Assembly (NCBI RefSeq): GCF_009754945.1
Contig: NZ_WPIN01000027.1
Span: 37,067-101,066, forward strand
Direction: 5' to 3'
Length of the DNA: 64,000 nucleotides
Origin: Spirosoma arboris
GTDB taxonomy: Bacteria > Bacteroidota > Bacteroidia > Cytophagales > Spirosomataceae
Shown here: positions 32,623 through 42,000 of the stretch, one piece after another
How positions within the stretch are numbered: the first letter of the stretch is position 1
How the letters are laid out: every line of letters begins with the position of its first letter
The notes under the pieces: generated by a model
Seen by the model: the letters and a program-made list of their open reading frames with translations, nothing else
Databases searched by the model: none
What the model was told of the DNA's origin: nothing
Translations under genes and position numbers: made by a program

Positions 32623-33729
32623 TCACAGGATACGTTTCCCGTCTGCCAACTCCTTATACAACGCCCAATACTCCTTTGCTACACTCGGCCAACTGAATCC
32701 GGCGGCTCGTCGGCGTAGTCGATCTTCGCGTAACGGATTCTGCCCAAAATCATGCAGACCATCGTGGAGCACTTTGGCCATGTTCTCCGGCTCGAAATTC
32801 TCAAAATAGTAGGCTTCGTTACCACCTACTTCAGGCAAACTTGTCAGATTTGAAATGAATACTGGCTTACCAAACGTCATAGCTTCGGCGACGGGTAGAC
32901 CAAATCCTTCAGTTAACGACGGGAATAAAAAGGCTTCACAATGAGCGTAGAGCCATAATTTAGTCGCTTCATCGACCGCACCAGGCATCAATAAGCGATC
33001 AGCTACACCGAGTTTCTCGGCCTGTTCGCGGATGTGCTGTGCGTACGGATGGCGGTCGGGACCGGCTAATACCAACCGATAATCGGGAAAAGCTTCGAGT
33101 AATGGCAATAGCGTATGAACGTTCTTCTTTGGGTGAATAACGCCTACGAAAAGGAAGAAAGATGATTGAGTGAATTGAGCAATTGGGGAGTCTGCGGGTA
33201 GTTTGTCGGGGGTATTGTTTGGGTTGACAGCTACACCCGTGTAAACAACTTTCAGTGGTAGTGTTTTAGGGATATGTAAATGCTCCTTAACCACCGAAGC
33301 CGTAAAAGCGGAACCCGCCGTAAGCAGCGATGCCCGATTAATTTTCCGTTGAAGCTGGGCCACTCGCCGGGCTTTTTTAGCGGCTGAATAATCCGCACGC
33401 TCCAGAAAGTTCAAGTCATAAATTGTCAACATCAGTTTTGCTGACTGAGAGGGACGTGGCAAATAGACTGAATCCTGATGTAGACAATGCCAGACATCAT
33501 ATTGTCCCGGAATCCAAAGTTTTCTTCGCCAGGACGCTTCGATATAGTTCACCGAATCGCCAAAAACGCCTGATTTGCCTTTTGGCACCAAAAACGTAAG
33601 GTTCCACGGTTCGCCCTCGCGACCGTCGGGGCGTTGATGAACCAGTTCGTGGCCGAGGTGTAGACATACCTGACCTAAACCACTGTTGAGATCACGAAGA
33701 CGTTCGGCGTCGATAAAAAGAGCGGGCAT
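32623..33729 (-). CDS. Glycosyltransferase family 4 protein
   Basis: A 368-residue retaining glycosyltransferase with two Rossmann-like domains. The ATG at 33729 (MPALFIDAERLRDLNSGLGQ) is chosen because frame upstream of it runs into a hairpin. FLFVGVIHPKKNVHTLLPLL begins the C-terminal, nucleotide-sugar-binding domain, and EAFLFPSLTEGFGLPVAEAM carries the family E-x7-E motif that contacts the donor, followed by GKPVFISNLTSLPEVGG. It probably adds a sugar to a surface glycan or lipid; acceptor and donor are unknown. The neighbours (PadR unit, hemE) give no hint. Confidence 0.9.
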   Translation of the reverse strand: MPALFIDAERLRDLNSGLGQVCLHLGHELVHQRPDGREGEPWNLTFLVPKGKSGVFGDSVNYIEASWRRKLWIPGQYDVWHCLHQDSVYLPRPSQSAKLMLTIYDLNFLERADYSAAKKARRVAQLQRKINRASLLTAGSAFTASVVKEHLHIPKTLPLKVVYTGVAVNPNNTPDKLPADSPIAQFTQSSFFLFVGVIHPKKNVHTLLPLLEAFPDYRLVLAGPDRHPYAQHIREQAEKLGVADRLLMPGAVDEATKLWLYAHCEAFLFPSLTEGFGLPVAEAMTFGKPVFISNLTSLPEVGGNEAYYFENFEPENMAKVLHDGLHDFGQNPLREDRLRRRAAGFSWPSVAKEYWALYKELADGKRIL

Positions 33730-33757
33730 TCGATTCAAATTTTGGCAAAGTTGAGAA

Positions 33758-33834
33758 ATTTTGCGAGGACTTTCATTGAAGCCGTGCCACGGTTTGGAAC
33801 CGTGGCACGGCTTCAATGAAAGTCCTCGCAAAAT
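33758..33834. repeat. Perfect 37-bp inverted repeat with TGG loop
   Basis: Positions 33758-33794 are the exact complement of 33798-33834, separated only by TGG. The core includes GTGCCACGGTT, a word found in other intergenic repeats here. It is the second copy of the design seen at 5370-5452. It lies between the divergent glycosyltransferase and hemE genes, so it is not a terminator of either. Confidence 0.92.
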
Positions 33835-33895
33835 AAATCAGTTAAATCCTTAGAGCCAGTCGAATTATCTCCATCTGACGAATCCCGGTTCAGAT

Positions 33896-33903
33896 TATCT
33901 TTG
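33896..33903 (+). promoter_or_regulatory. Promoter -7 box of hemE
   Basis: TATCTTTG ends 4 bases before the hemE ATG at 33908, implying a leaderless transcript. Confidence 0.6.
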
Positions 33904-33907
33904 CACC

Positions 33908-34936
33908 ATGACTTTACAAAATGATTTGCTGCTCCGCACCGCACGGGGCGAATTGACCGAGCGCGTACCTGTTTGGATGATGCGCCAGGCCGGACGTGTA
34001 TTACCTCAATACCGCGCTGTACGGGAGAAGGCTGGCAGTTTCATAACCCTGGCAAAAACACCTGAATTAGCCGCTGAAGTAACGATTCAACCCGTCGATG
34101 CCTTCGATGTGGATGCTGCTATTATTTTTTCCGATATTCTGGTGGTGCCCGAAGCAATGGGACTTCCTTACGAAATGATCGAAAGCCGGGGGCCGGTTTT
34201 TCCAGACACCGTTCGCAATAAGGCTGATCTGAGTCGTCTGCGGGTGGCCGATGCCGAAAGCGATCTTGGCTATGTATTGGATGCTATTAAATTGACCAAG
34301 AAAGAGCTGAATAATCGCGTGCCGCTTATTGGTTTTGCGGGGGCGCCGTTCACTATTTTCTGTTACATGACCGAGGGTAAAGGCAGTAAAACCTTCTCGG
34401 TGGCCAAGAAATTGCTCTACACCGATCCCGATTTTGCCCATGCCTTGCTCCAGCAAATCACCGATAGCACTATTGCTTACTTACAGGCACAAATACGAGC
34501 CGGGGTCGATTTAATCCAGTTGTTCGATTCATGGGCGGGCATTCTCTCGCCAGAACAATATCGCACGTTTTCGCTGCCTTATATCAAACAGATTTGCGAC
34601 CTAATAACTGACGTTCCGGTCACAGTTTTTGCAAAGGGCGCCTTCTTTGCCCGGCATGAAATTGGCCAGTTGAGTTGCGATGTTGTGGGTATCGACTGGA
34701 ATATGGACCCGCATGAGTCGCGCCAATTGATCCCGGATCGAGTCTTGCAGGGGAATCTTGATCCTTGTGTACTTTACGCTGATTTTGCCCAGATACGGGC
34801 AGAAGTGAAGCAAATGCTCAGCGCATTTGGTCATCAACATTACATTGCTAACCTTGGCCATGGTATCTATCCTGATACCGACCCCGACAAGGCAAGGTGT
34901 TTTGTGGATGCAGTGAAGGAATTTTCAACATTGTGA
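33908..34936 (+). CDS. hemE: Uroporphyrinogen decarboxylase
   Basis: A 342-residue cytoplasmic heme-pathway enzyme that removes four acetate carboxyls from uroporphyrinogen III to give coproporphyrinogen III. The start MTLQNDLLLRTARGE is followed by the signature RVPVWMMRQAGRVLPQYR, with the substrate-binding Arg residues, then DAAIIFSDILVVPEAMG (catalytic Asp), GFAGAPFTIFCYMTEG, DSWAGILSP, QGNLDPCVLY and NLGHGIYPDTD. Length is normal. No other heme genes are in the window. It is followed by a cluster of short hairpins at 34957-35070. Confidence 0.97.
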   Translation: MTLQNDLLLRTARGELTERVPVWMMRQAGRVLPQYRAVREKAGSFITLAKTPELAAEVTIQPVDAFDVDAAIIFSDILVVPEAMGLPYEMIESRGPVFPDTVRNKADLSRLRVADAESDLGYVLDAIKLTKKELNNRVPLIGFAGAPFTIFCYMTEGKGSKTFSVAKKLLYTDPDFAHALLQQITDSTIAYLQAQIRAGVDLIQLFDSWAGILSPEQYRTFSLPYIKQICDLITDVPVTVFAKGAFFARHEIGQLSCDVVGIDWNMDPHESRQLIPDRVLQGNLDPCVLYADFAQIRAEVKQMLSAFGHQHYIANLGHGIYPDTDPDKARCFVDAVKEFSTL

Positions 34937-34956
34937 ATCTCCGCCCTTTCCGTGAT

Positions 34957-35070
34957 GGCAGGTTCTAAAACCTGCCACGTTAGGTTTCTCAAAACCTAAC
35001 ATATTGCGGATAAATAACTGGCACGATTAGGTTTTGAGAAACCTGATCGTGCCGGGTTTTAGAACCCGGC
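34957..35070. repeat. Cluster of four hairpins with AGGTT/AACCT cores
   Basis: Four stem-loops lie in series: 34957-34976, 34979-35000, 35020-35053 and 35051-35070. All share AGGTT...AACCT or GGGTT...AACCC, and two contain GGCA/TGCC ends. The arrangement resembles composite REP/BIME arrays. It fills the gap between hemE and the convergent heptose kinase gene. Confidence 0.85.
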
Positions 35071-35153
35071 ACCACACGATTGATCCTGGAGCCCAGCGTC
35101 ATACCTAACCTTTGACTCGGCGGCCCAGAGGCTGGAACGCCAGTCCGACCACA

Positions 35154-36149
35154 TTACAAATTATCTTTTGCTTCTTCCTTTAGCTGCGCTTTATTAATCG
35201 GAACAACGCCAACCGATTCGCAGACAAGGCCACCGCCGAGGTTAGACAAACCTGCAATAATACTGGGAGGCTGTTTCAGCGCAACGCAACAGGCGGCAAT
35301 ACTGATCACAGTATCACCCGCCCCCGATACGTCGGCAATCTTCCGAACGTGAGCCGGAAGTTTCAGCTGTTCGTCGTTATAGTCAATAAAAGCGCCCCGT
35401 TCCGACAGGGTGATGAGCGCGCCTTTCAGGTTCAGCGTTTCCTTCAACTGCGTCACGACTGCCTGAAATTCATCCGCATTGTCTACGTCAAATTCAACTT
35501 TCAATCCCTCGCGTAGTTCTTTCAGATTTGGCTTAAAAAGTGTTGTATTCTGGTAGGCCAGGAAGTTGCGTTTTTTAGGATCAACTACCGTTGGAATGCC
35601 TTGCTCATTAGCAAAATCGGTGATTTCGGCAATGGCTTCTTTACTCAGAACACCTTTATCGTAGTCTTCAAAAATAACGACATGGCAGGTCGGAATCAGT
35701 TCTTTTGCTTTCGCAATTAACTGCGTCCGTTCATCAATTGTAATGTATTTATCGGTTTCGGTATCTACACGTACTACTTGCTGCGAACCAGCAATAATTC
35801 GTTCTTTAATCGTCGTAATTCGGTCAGCACTTCGGATCAGGCCATCGCAGTTCAATTCCCGGTCACAGAGTTCCTGTTGGAGTTGATCACCGGGCCCATC
35901 GGTTCCGATGATTGAGCAAATAATTGCTTCAGCTCCTAATGCCTGCACATTTAGCAGCACATTACCCGCTCCGCCCAGGCGCAACTCACGCCGATCAACC
36001 GTTACGACCGGAACCGGTGCTTCGGGAGAAATTCGTTCCACACGCCCCCATACATAGGAGTCGAGCATGACATCGCCAATAATCAGAACGCGGAGTTTAT
36101 CGAATTGCTCAAACAATTCATCGATGGTCATATCCAGGACCGGGTTCAT
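35154..36149 (-). CDS. Heptose 7-phosphate kinase-like PfkB sugar kinase
   Basis: A 331-residue ribokinase-fold enzyme starting at the ATG at 36149 (MNPVLDMTIDELFEQF; an internal ATG at 36131 is also possible). LRVLIIGDVMLDSYVWGRVE, RISPEAPVPVVTV, LRLGGAGNVLLNVQALGA and the anion-hole motif ADVSGAGDTVISIAA match the kinase half of HldE/RfaE, which phosphorylates D-glycero-beta-D-manno-heptose 7-phosphate for LPS core or S-layer glycan precursors. The cytidylyltransferase half of HldE is absent, so a separate RfaE2-type protein would be needed. It follows nuoN by 91 bp on the same strand. Confidence 0.9.
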   Translation of the reverse strand: MNPVLDMTIDELFEQFDKLRVLIIGDVMLDSYVWGRVERISPEAPVPVVTVDRRELRLGGAGNVLLNVQALGAEAIICSIIGTDGPGDQLQQELCDRELNCDGLIRSADRITTIKERIIAGSQQVVRVDTETDKYITIDERTQLIAKAKELIPTCHVVIFEDYDKGVLSKEAIAEITDFANEQGIPTVVDPKKRNFLAYQNTTLFKPNLKELREGLKVEFDVDNADEFQAVVTQLKETLNLKGALITLSERGAFIDYNDEQLKLPAHVRKIADVSGAGDTVISIAACCVALKQPPSIIAGLSNLGGGLVCESVGVVPINKAQLKEEAKDNL

Positions 36150-36240
36150 AGGCACACAACAACTTATTGAAGCACAAAGAAACAAAAAAAGTACCCGCTT
36201 TTGAGTGATTGTAGTTGCAGTTGAGCAACCGGGCACTTAA

Positions 36241-37758
36241 CTACCAGTTCGTCAGCCAATGCAGCAGGAGTTCTGGTTTCAAAAATAAAATTACGATTGG
36301 TATTACTAATCCGACAGCAAGTCCAATAGCAGCTTTGGGAGCAGAAGTCGACTGCTGCCCATCTGTAGTAGACGCCATTGGTCGAAAAAAGAGTAGGAAA
36401 GGAATTTTGAGATAATAGACAAGCGAGATTAATGCATTCAGCAAGCCCAGTACGAATAAAGCCAGCAACCAAGAATTACCACTTAGCTGATACGCATCAT
36501 AAAGCGCTGAAAAGGATAGAATTTTTGCCGTAAACCCGACTGTTGGGGGTAAGCCCGTTAAGGCAAGCATGACCACCGTAAGAGCTACCGATAATAAAGG
36601 TTGTTTTGGTCCCAGACCTGCAAAATTGCTGATCGTTAAATCGGTGCCGTTACTCCGAGCCAATAAGTCGACCAGAAAGAAAGCGGCAAGCGAAATGAAT
36701 AGATAGGTCCCAACGTAGAACAAAACAGCTTCAAAACCAGCCTGACTCATGGCCACAACCCCAACCAAAAGGAAGCCAGCATGGGCAATCGTCGAGTAAG
36801 CTAATAGCCGTTTCGCATCCGTTTGACGAAGGGCCGACAGATTACCAATCAAAATGCCCGCAAGCGCCAGCACAGCTAGTGGAGTTTGTAGTGAACTGGC
36901 TGTAGCTCCGCCTAGTACCGGCTCGGTCGGGAGGGCAGTTACAAGTCGCATCAAAACCAGTACCGCAGCGGCCTTTGGTCCCACCGAAAAGAATGCAGCT
37001 ACCGGAACGGGTGCCGCTTCGTAGGCATCAGGTGTCCAGACATGAAACGGTACACCAGCGAGTTTAAAAAACAATCCGGCTCCGGTTAGCAGCAGGGCTA
37101 CCGTTGCCACAGAAGTATCCTGATGGGCAAGTTCTGCACCGAATACGTCGGCGGTCAGATCCAGCGTGCCGGTCATGCCATAGAGTAGCGACATACCGTA
37201 GAGCATAATTGCCGAGCTGACTGCCCCAAACAGCAGGTATTTAATCCCGCCTTCCGATGCTTTCCGGTCAGCGGTGAGGGCTGTGAGTAAATACGAACAG
37301 ATGGAAACTAATTCAATGCTCAGGTAAATACTCAACATATTGACCGACAGGGTCATCATAAACAAACCCAGCGTCATGGCAATCAACAGTGGATACCATT
37401 CAAGCGGTAATTTTGGCTGGAAGTTAACCTGTTCCGACGTCGTGAACGCTTCATATAGCAAGACCATTGCCGCACTCAATGCAACCACCACCTGAATGAA
37501 AATCGCCTGATTATCGACAAATAGCAGGTGCATGAACAGGTGCCCTCGTGTTGGCAATAGCATTGCCCAAATCCCCGCTACCACTACGATACCGACACTT
37601 AAACCCGCTAACCATCGACGGGCCTTTAATAAAGAAGTTCCCCGAACGAATAGTAGTTCGGCAACCAGTAGTATACAGAAAGACGCCGATAACCACACCT
37701 CTGGTCCGAAACCACCGAGGCTGTTGATAATGTCGTTTAATTGATCGGTAAGGGACAA
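36241..37758 (-). CDS. nuoN: NADH-quinone oxidoreductase subunit N
   Basis: A 505-residue proton-pumping membrane subunit of complex I with about 14 hydrophobic helices. VNMLSIYLSIELVSICSYLL places the conserved Glu of the family; FFKLAGVPFHVWTPDAYEAA holds the key Lys and the PFHxWxPD signature; KRLLAYSTIAHAGFLLVG carries another conserved Lys. Length fits NuoN. The other nuo genes, including nuoM, which normally lies just upstream, are absent: the neighbours are TerC (same strand, 130 bp upstream) and the heptose kinase. The complex I locus is thus split or this end was moved. Confidence 0.95.
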   Translation of the reverse strand: MSLTDQLNDIINSLGGFGPEVWLSASFCILLVAELLFVRGTSLLKARRWLAGLSVGIVVVAGIWAMLLPTRGHLFMHLLFVDNQAIFIQVVVALSAAMVLLYEAFTTSEQVNFQPKLPLEWYPLLIAMTLGLFMMTLSVNMLSIYLSIELVSICSYLLTALTADRKASEGGIKYLLFGAVSSAIMLYGMSLLYGMTGTLDLTADVFGAELAHQDTSVATVALLLTGAGLFFKLAGVPFHVWTPDAYEAAPVPVAAFFSVGPKAAAVLVLMRLVTALPTEPVLGGATASSLQTPLAVLALAGILIGNLSALRQTDAKRLLAYSTIAHAGFLLVGVVAMSQAGFEAVLFYVGTYLFISLAAFFLVDLLARSNGTDLTISNFAGLGPKQPLLSVALTVVMLALTGLPPTVGFTAKILSFSALYDAYQLSGNSWLLALFVLGLLNALISLVYYLKIPFLLFFRPMASTTDGQQSTSAPKAAIGLAVGLVIPIVILFLKPELLLHWLTNW

Positions 37759-37786
37759 GATAAGTGGTTCGTGAAGTGAGTGGAGC

Positions 37787-37868
37787 GAGTGAAGTAGGTG
37801 GAGTAGGTTAAGTAAGGATGATCGAAAACCCCATTATACTTACTTAACCTACTCCACCTATTTCACTC
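37787..37868. repeat. 30-bp inverted repeat of 9-base words
   Basis: Arms 37787-37816 and 37839-37868 pair over 30 bp with one mismatch. The 5' arm is nearly free of C and reads as 9-base words: GAAGTGAGT, GGAGCGAGT, GAAGTAGGT, GGAGTAGGT, TAAGTAAGG (37772-37818). It lies between TerC and nuoN. The same vocabulary makes the tandem repeat at 55072-55176. Confidence 0.92.
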
Positions 37869-37887
37869 ACTCCACAAATAACTAAGT

Positions 37888-38697
37888 TTAAATCATTCCA
37901 TCCTGGTCCGGCTGGCCTTCGTAGTTATGCAACTTAACAGGACTCTGTTTTTTGCGCAGACGAATGTTCAGGAATTCGACCAGCAGTGAGAAGGCGATAG
38001 CAAAGTAGAGATAGCCTTTGGGCACGGTTCCAACTTCCTGATTGAAAATCACAACTTCTGACAAGTGGGCGCCTTCGGCCACTAGCATAAAGCCAATCAT
38101 AATCAGAAAGGCCAGACCCAGCATCTGAATCGTGGGGTGTTCATTCACAAACGAGCCCACGGGTCCGGCAAAGAACATCATAATCAGGATAGACAGCACA
38201 ACGGCAATCATCATGATCGTTACATTCTGCGTCAAGCCAATGGCAGTCAGAATCGAGTCGATGGAGAAAACGATGTTCGTAACAGCAATCTGCGCCACCA
38301 CACTCGAAATAGTCGTTTTGCTTTTTGCTGAGCCCGTTTCCTCATGTTCTCCACCCTCCAGCTTGTGGTGAATTTCGGACGTGGCTTTATAAAGCAGGAA
38401 TAGCCCGCCAGCAAATAGAATCAGACTTTGACCCGTGAAAGCCGCTTTGAACCAACCCGAATCAACATGCGTGAATGGCTTACTCAGCGATATGACGAAC
38501 GAAATACCCAATAGCAGCACCAAACGGAATCCCATAGCCAGTGCCAAACCGATGTTCCGTGCTTTGGGCTGGTCTTTCCGAGCCAGCTTATTGGCCGCAA
38601 TGGAAATAAAGATAATGTTGTCGATACCCAGGACAATTTCCAAAAATGTCAGGGTAAGCAGGCTGACAATAGATTCAGCAGTAAAAAGGTCGCTCAT
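37888..38697 (-). CDS. TerC family integral membrane protein
   Basis: A 269-residue inner-membrane protein with seven or eight helices. The ATG at 38697 gives MSDLFTAESIVSLLTLTFLE, leading to the TerC signature VLGIDNIIFISIAANKL with its acidic residues, repeated in the second half as AVTNIVFSIDSILTAIGLT. Family members (TerC, Alx, MeeF/MeeY) have been linked to tellurite resistance and manganese export; Mn efflux is the most likely role by family knowledge. A TAATTTTG promoter box on the minus strand at 38718-38725 leaves a leader of about 20 bases. Confidence 0.93.
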   Translation of the reverse strand: MSDLFTAESIVSLLTLTFLEIVLGIDNIIFISIAANKLARKDQPKARNIGLALAMGFRLVLLLGISFVISLSKPFTHVDSGWFKAAFTGQSLILFAGGLFLLYKATSEIHHKLEGGEHEETGSAKSKTTISSVVAQIAVTNIVFSIDSILTAIGLTQNVTIMMIAVVLSILIMMFFAGPVGSFVNEHPTIQMLGLAFLIMIGFMLVAEGAHLSEVVIFNQEVGTVPKGYLYFAIAFSLLVEFLNIRLRKKQSPVKLHNYEGQPDQDGMI

Positions 38698-38717
38698 GGT
38701 TGAACCGAAGTGAAGCC

Positions 38718-38725
38718 CAAAATTA
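38718..38725 (-). promoter_or_regulatory. Promoter -7 box of the TerC gene
   Basis: Minus-strand TAATTTTG, a TAnnTTTG match 20 bases before the start codon. Confidence 0.55.
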
Positions 38726-39064
38726 CCCCCTACGACCCGCGTCTGCAACAACTTGTTCAAGAAAGAGCTTTGAACTGGACAAAAGGTTGCCTAACTAGGC
38801 AGTCGGTTTCTATCAACTATTGACGTATAGCATAGTAGTTCGTTTACTAGCATCTAATTTGTATAAGGTATCTAGAAAGCAATCCTAAACCGCATAGTTG
38901 GTAATCGATGGGCTTAATTTGATAATTTGTAGATGTATCTGGACATTCGCTAGCTTTAGCACGATCTCGCTAACATTTTCCAGCCATACTCGTTATGAAA
39001 GGAAACCCATGTTTCCCTGTGTACTACTAAACCGGTTTCGAGCCAACCGGAAACTTAATTTATT
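38726..39064. other. Divergent intergenic region TerC / tamB
   Basis: About 340 bp, AT-rich, without a gene. A short hairpin around 38790-38803 (GCCTAACTAGGC) is visible. The promoter of tamB should lie here, but I see no clear TAnnTTTG box close to its GTG start. Confidence 0.45.
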
Positions 39065-42000
39065 GTGACGAAACTGATCGTTCGTGTTCTTCTTGGTATC
39101 CTTGCTCTCGTCCTGTTGCTGGGGGGATTTGTGGTGCTTGTGGCTACAACACCCTGGGGTCAGCAGTTCGTGACGAAACAGGTGAACTCGTATCTCGCTC
39201 AAAAACTTCAGTCACCGTTTCATATTGGGCGGATTAAATACTCTATTCCCGACTGGATTGAACTGGAAGATGTGTTTTTCAAAACACCCAAAGGCGATAC
39301 ACTCCTGAACGGTGGACGAATGCGGATAGACCTCGACATGTGGGGCTTATTGAACAACCGCGTTGGCCTGAACCAGATCGAATTAGAGCATATTAAGCTG
39401 AATATAACTCGTACCCTCCCCGATACGGCGTTCAATTTCCAATACATTCTCAACGCTTTCATTACACAACCCGCTGGTACACCAGAGCCATCTGACACCG
39501 TATCGACACCGATGGCGATTAACCTGACGGGTATTGCGCTGAGAGACGTTCGGATTAAGTATAAGGATGATGTAGCAGGAGCGGATGTAAATGCCTATCT
39601 GGACAGCCTGAAAGCAACATTCGACAAAACCGACGTAGCCAAATCGCAATATCATTTAGCTAATGTGGCTGCGAACGGTCTGAATGTTTATACCCGTCTG
39701 TACGAAGGCTTACCTACTCCACCAAGTGCTCCGAGCAAACCCGGCGATACGCTTGATCTTGCATTGGGCAAATGGCAGTTAAACCACACAAAATGGGATA
39801 TCCGTGTTGAAACGGCCGACTTTAAAACACAGGGAAGCGCCGATCAACTCGCCATGGAATCCGATTATTTGTATCTGGAAGGCGAGAAAATTGGCATTAA
39901 ATCGCTCAACCTTACAAACGCTGATATTGCCGCCGTCTTAACCAAACCGACGAAAAAACCAGCCGTAACAGCACCAACGGCTACTACTGCGTCAACAGCG
40001 CCTGGATGGCAAGCTAAGCTCACCAATGTTCGTTTTGCGAACAATCGGGTTCGATTCGATGATGAAACGGCTCCCCGCCAAAAACAAGGACTTGACTACG
40101 GTCACCTTGATTTGCAGAATTTAGGGATTGATGGGAAGTTTCTGGCTTATCAGGATTTAGGGAAACGTGGTCAACGAATCAGTGGTCAATTGCGAAATGG
40201 TCGTTTCCGGGCTCCGACCGCACGGGCTGGTGATACGTTTGTTCTACAGCAACTTGATGGTAATCTGCTCTATACGGATACCACTACAACCTTAACCAAA
40301 CTTTATATCCAAACCCCAACCACACTACTCCGCGATCAGGTAGTGTTACGTTATGACTCGCTGGGTCAGCTGAGCAACCCACGCTTTGCGAAACGAGTTA
40401 ACGTTCGGGTGAACCTCCGTGATAGTCGTCTCTCGGTGGATGATGTGCTGAAGTTGGCACCCGATTTGGCCAATACGCCACCGTTCGCCGGTAATAAAGG
40501 GGGCATTTTCAAAGCGAATGCGCAGGCCGTTGGAACGTTAGCCGCCCTAAATTTACCCCGTGTTGAGCTGACCATGTTATCGGGTACCAGAGTTCGCGCC
40601 AGTGGCAAACTGACAAACGTGACCGACCCTGATCATTTAGGTGTAGCCATGACGGTGCAGGAAGCAACAACGAGCTTAGCCGATATTAACAAGCTGGCAC
40701 CCAAAGGGTCCATTCCTTCATCAATTGATCTGCCTAAAACACTAAAACTTACCGGCAAGATCAATGGTCAGTTGAATGATCTCATTTTAGATGCCAAATT
40801 GGCTACGGAATGGGGTACGGCCAATTTCGACGGGCGGTTGGCAGGCTTTGTTGCCGGGAAGAATCAAACCTACAAAGGCACGCTTAATCTTAATCAGTTC
40901 GATGCAGGTAAATGGCTTAAGCAAACCGGAACAATTGGTAAAATAACGGGTCGAGCCACCGTCGACGGGCGGGGCATTGATGTAAAAACGCTGACAACCA
41001 ATTTCGATCTGGCCATACAATCTGCCGACTTAAACGGCTATGTCTACCAAAACCTTGATGCGAAAGGCAGATTATCGAATGGACTCGTGAATCTGACAGG
41101 TGCACTCAAAGACCCCAACGCCAATTTGGCCATCGATACCAAAGTCGGATTGAAAGGCGATTTCCCAAGTGTAGCCGGGGAAGTGGTTATACAGGAGTTG
41201 GATTTGCAAAAGCTCAAATTATACAAAGACCCACTGGCGCTAAAAGGAAAAATCCTACTCGACATGGCTTCGACCGATCCGGCCAAACCCGTCGGGACTG
41301 TGTCGGCGAGTGATGCGGTTTTGAGTTTGAATGGCAAAAATTATCCGATCGATTCGCTCTATGCTAAACTGGCTGCAGATGGAAATACAAAGAATGTAGT
41401 TGCGCGACTGCCGGGGGCTCAACTCAAGTTGAATGGACAGTTTGACTATGCGCAACTGTACGACATCATTGCAGGCGAAATCAGCCAGTATATTGCTTTA
41501 CCTTCACTGGCGTACAAAAGAATTCCGCCCCCACATGCGTTTACGATGTCGCTAAAGGCGTATCAGAATCCATTGTTTCAGGCCTTTGTTCCGGCCTTGA
41601 CCCGCCTGGATACTGTCCGATTCGATGCTTATTTGGATAATTCCAGAGACACAACCCTTTCAGCTACATTCAGAACGGGTGTTGTTGTCTACGATACCAC
41701 TACTCTTCAAGGAAGTACTTTTGCCATTCGGGGAGCTAATAATCAGCTAAAAGTGGATGGGCGAATCGATGGTGTGCTTTATAATGGCATAACGATTCGC
41801 CAAACAGATTTGAATGGTATCGCAGCCAATAACCAGTTCCGGTTTGCTATCGTCAACAAAGATTCCATCAATCAGGACTTGCATGGGCTAGCCGGTACGT
41901 TGAGTATTGTTGACTCCAGTTATCGGTTCAAGTTTGCCCCCAATGGCTTACTCACCAATTATGAACGTTGGAAAACAGATACGACTGGTTTTGCGCAGTA

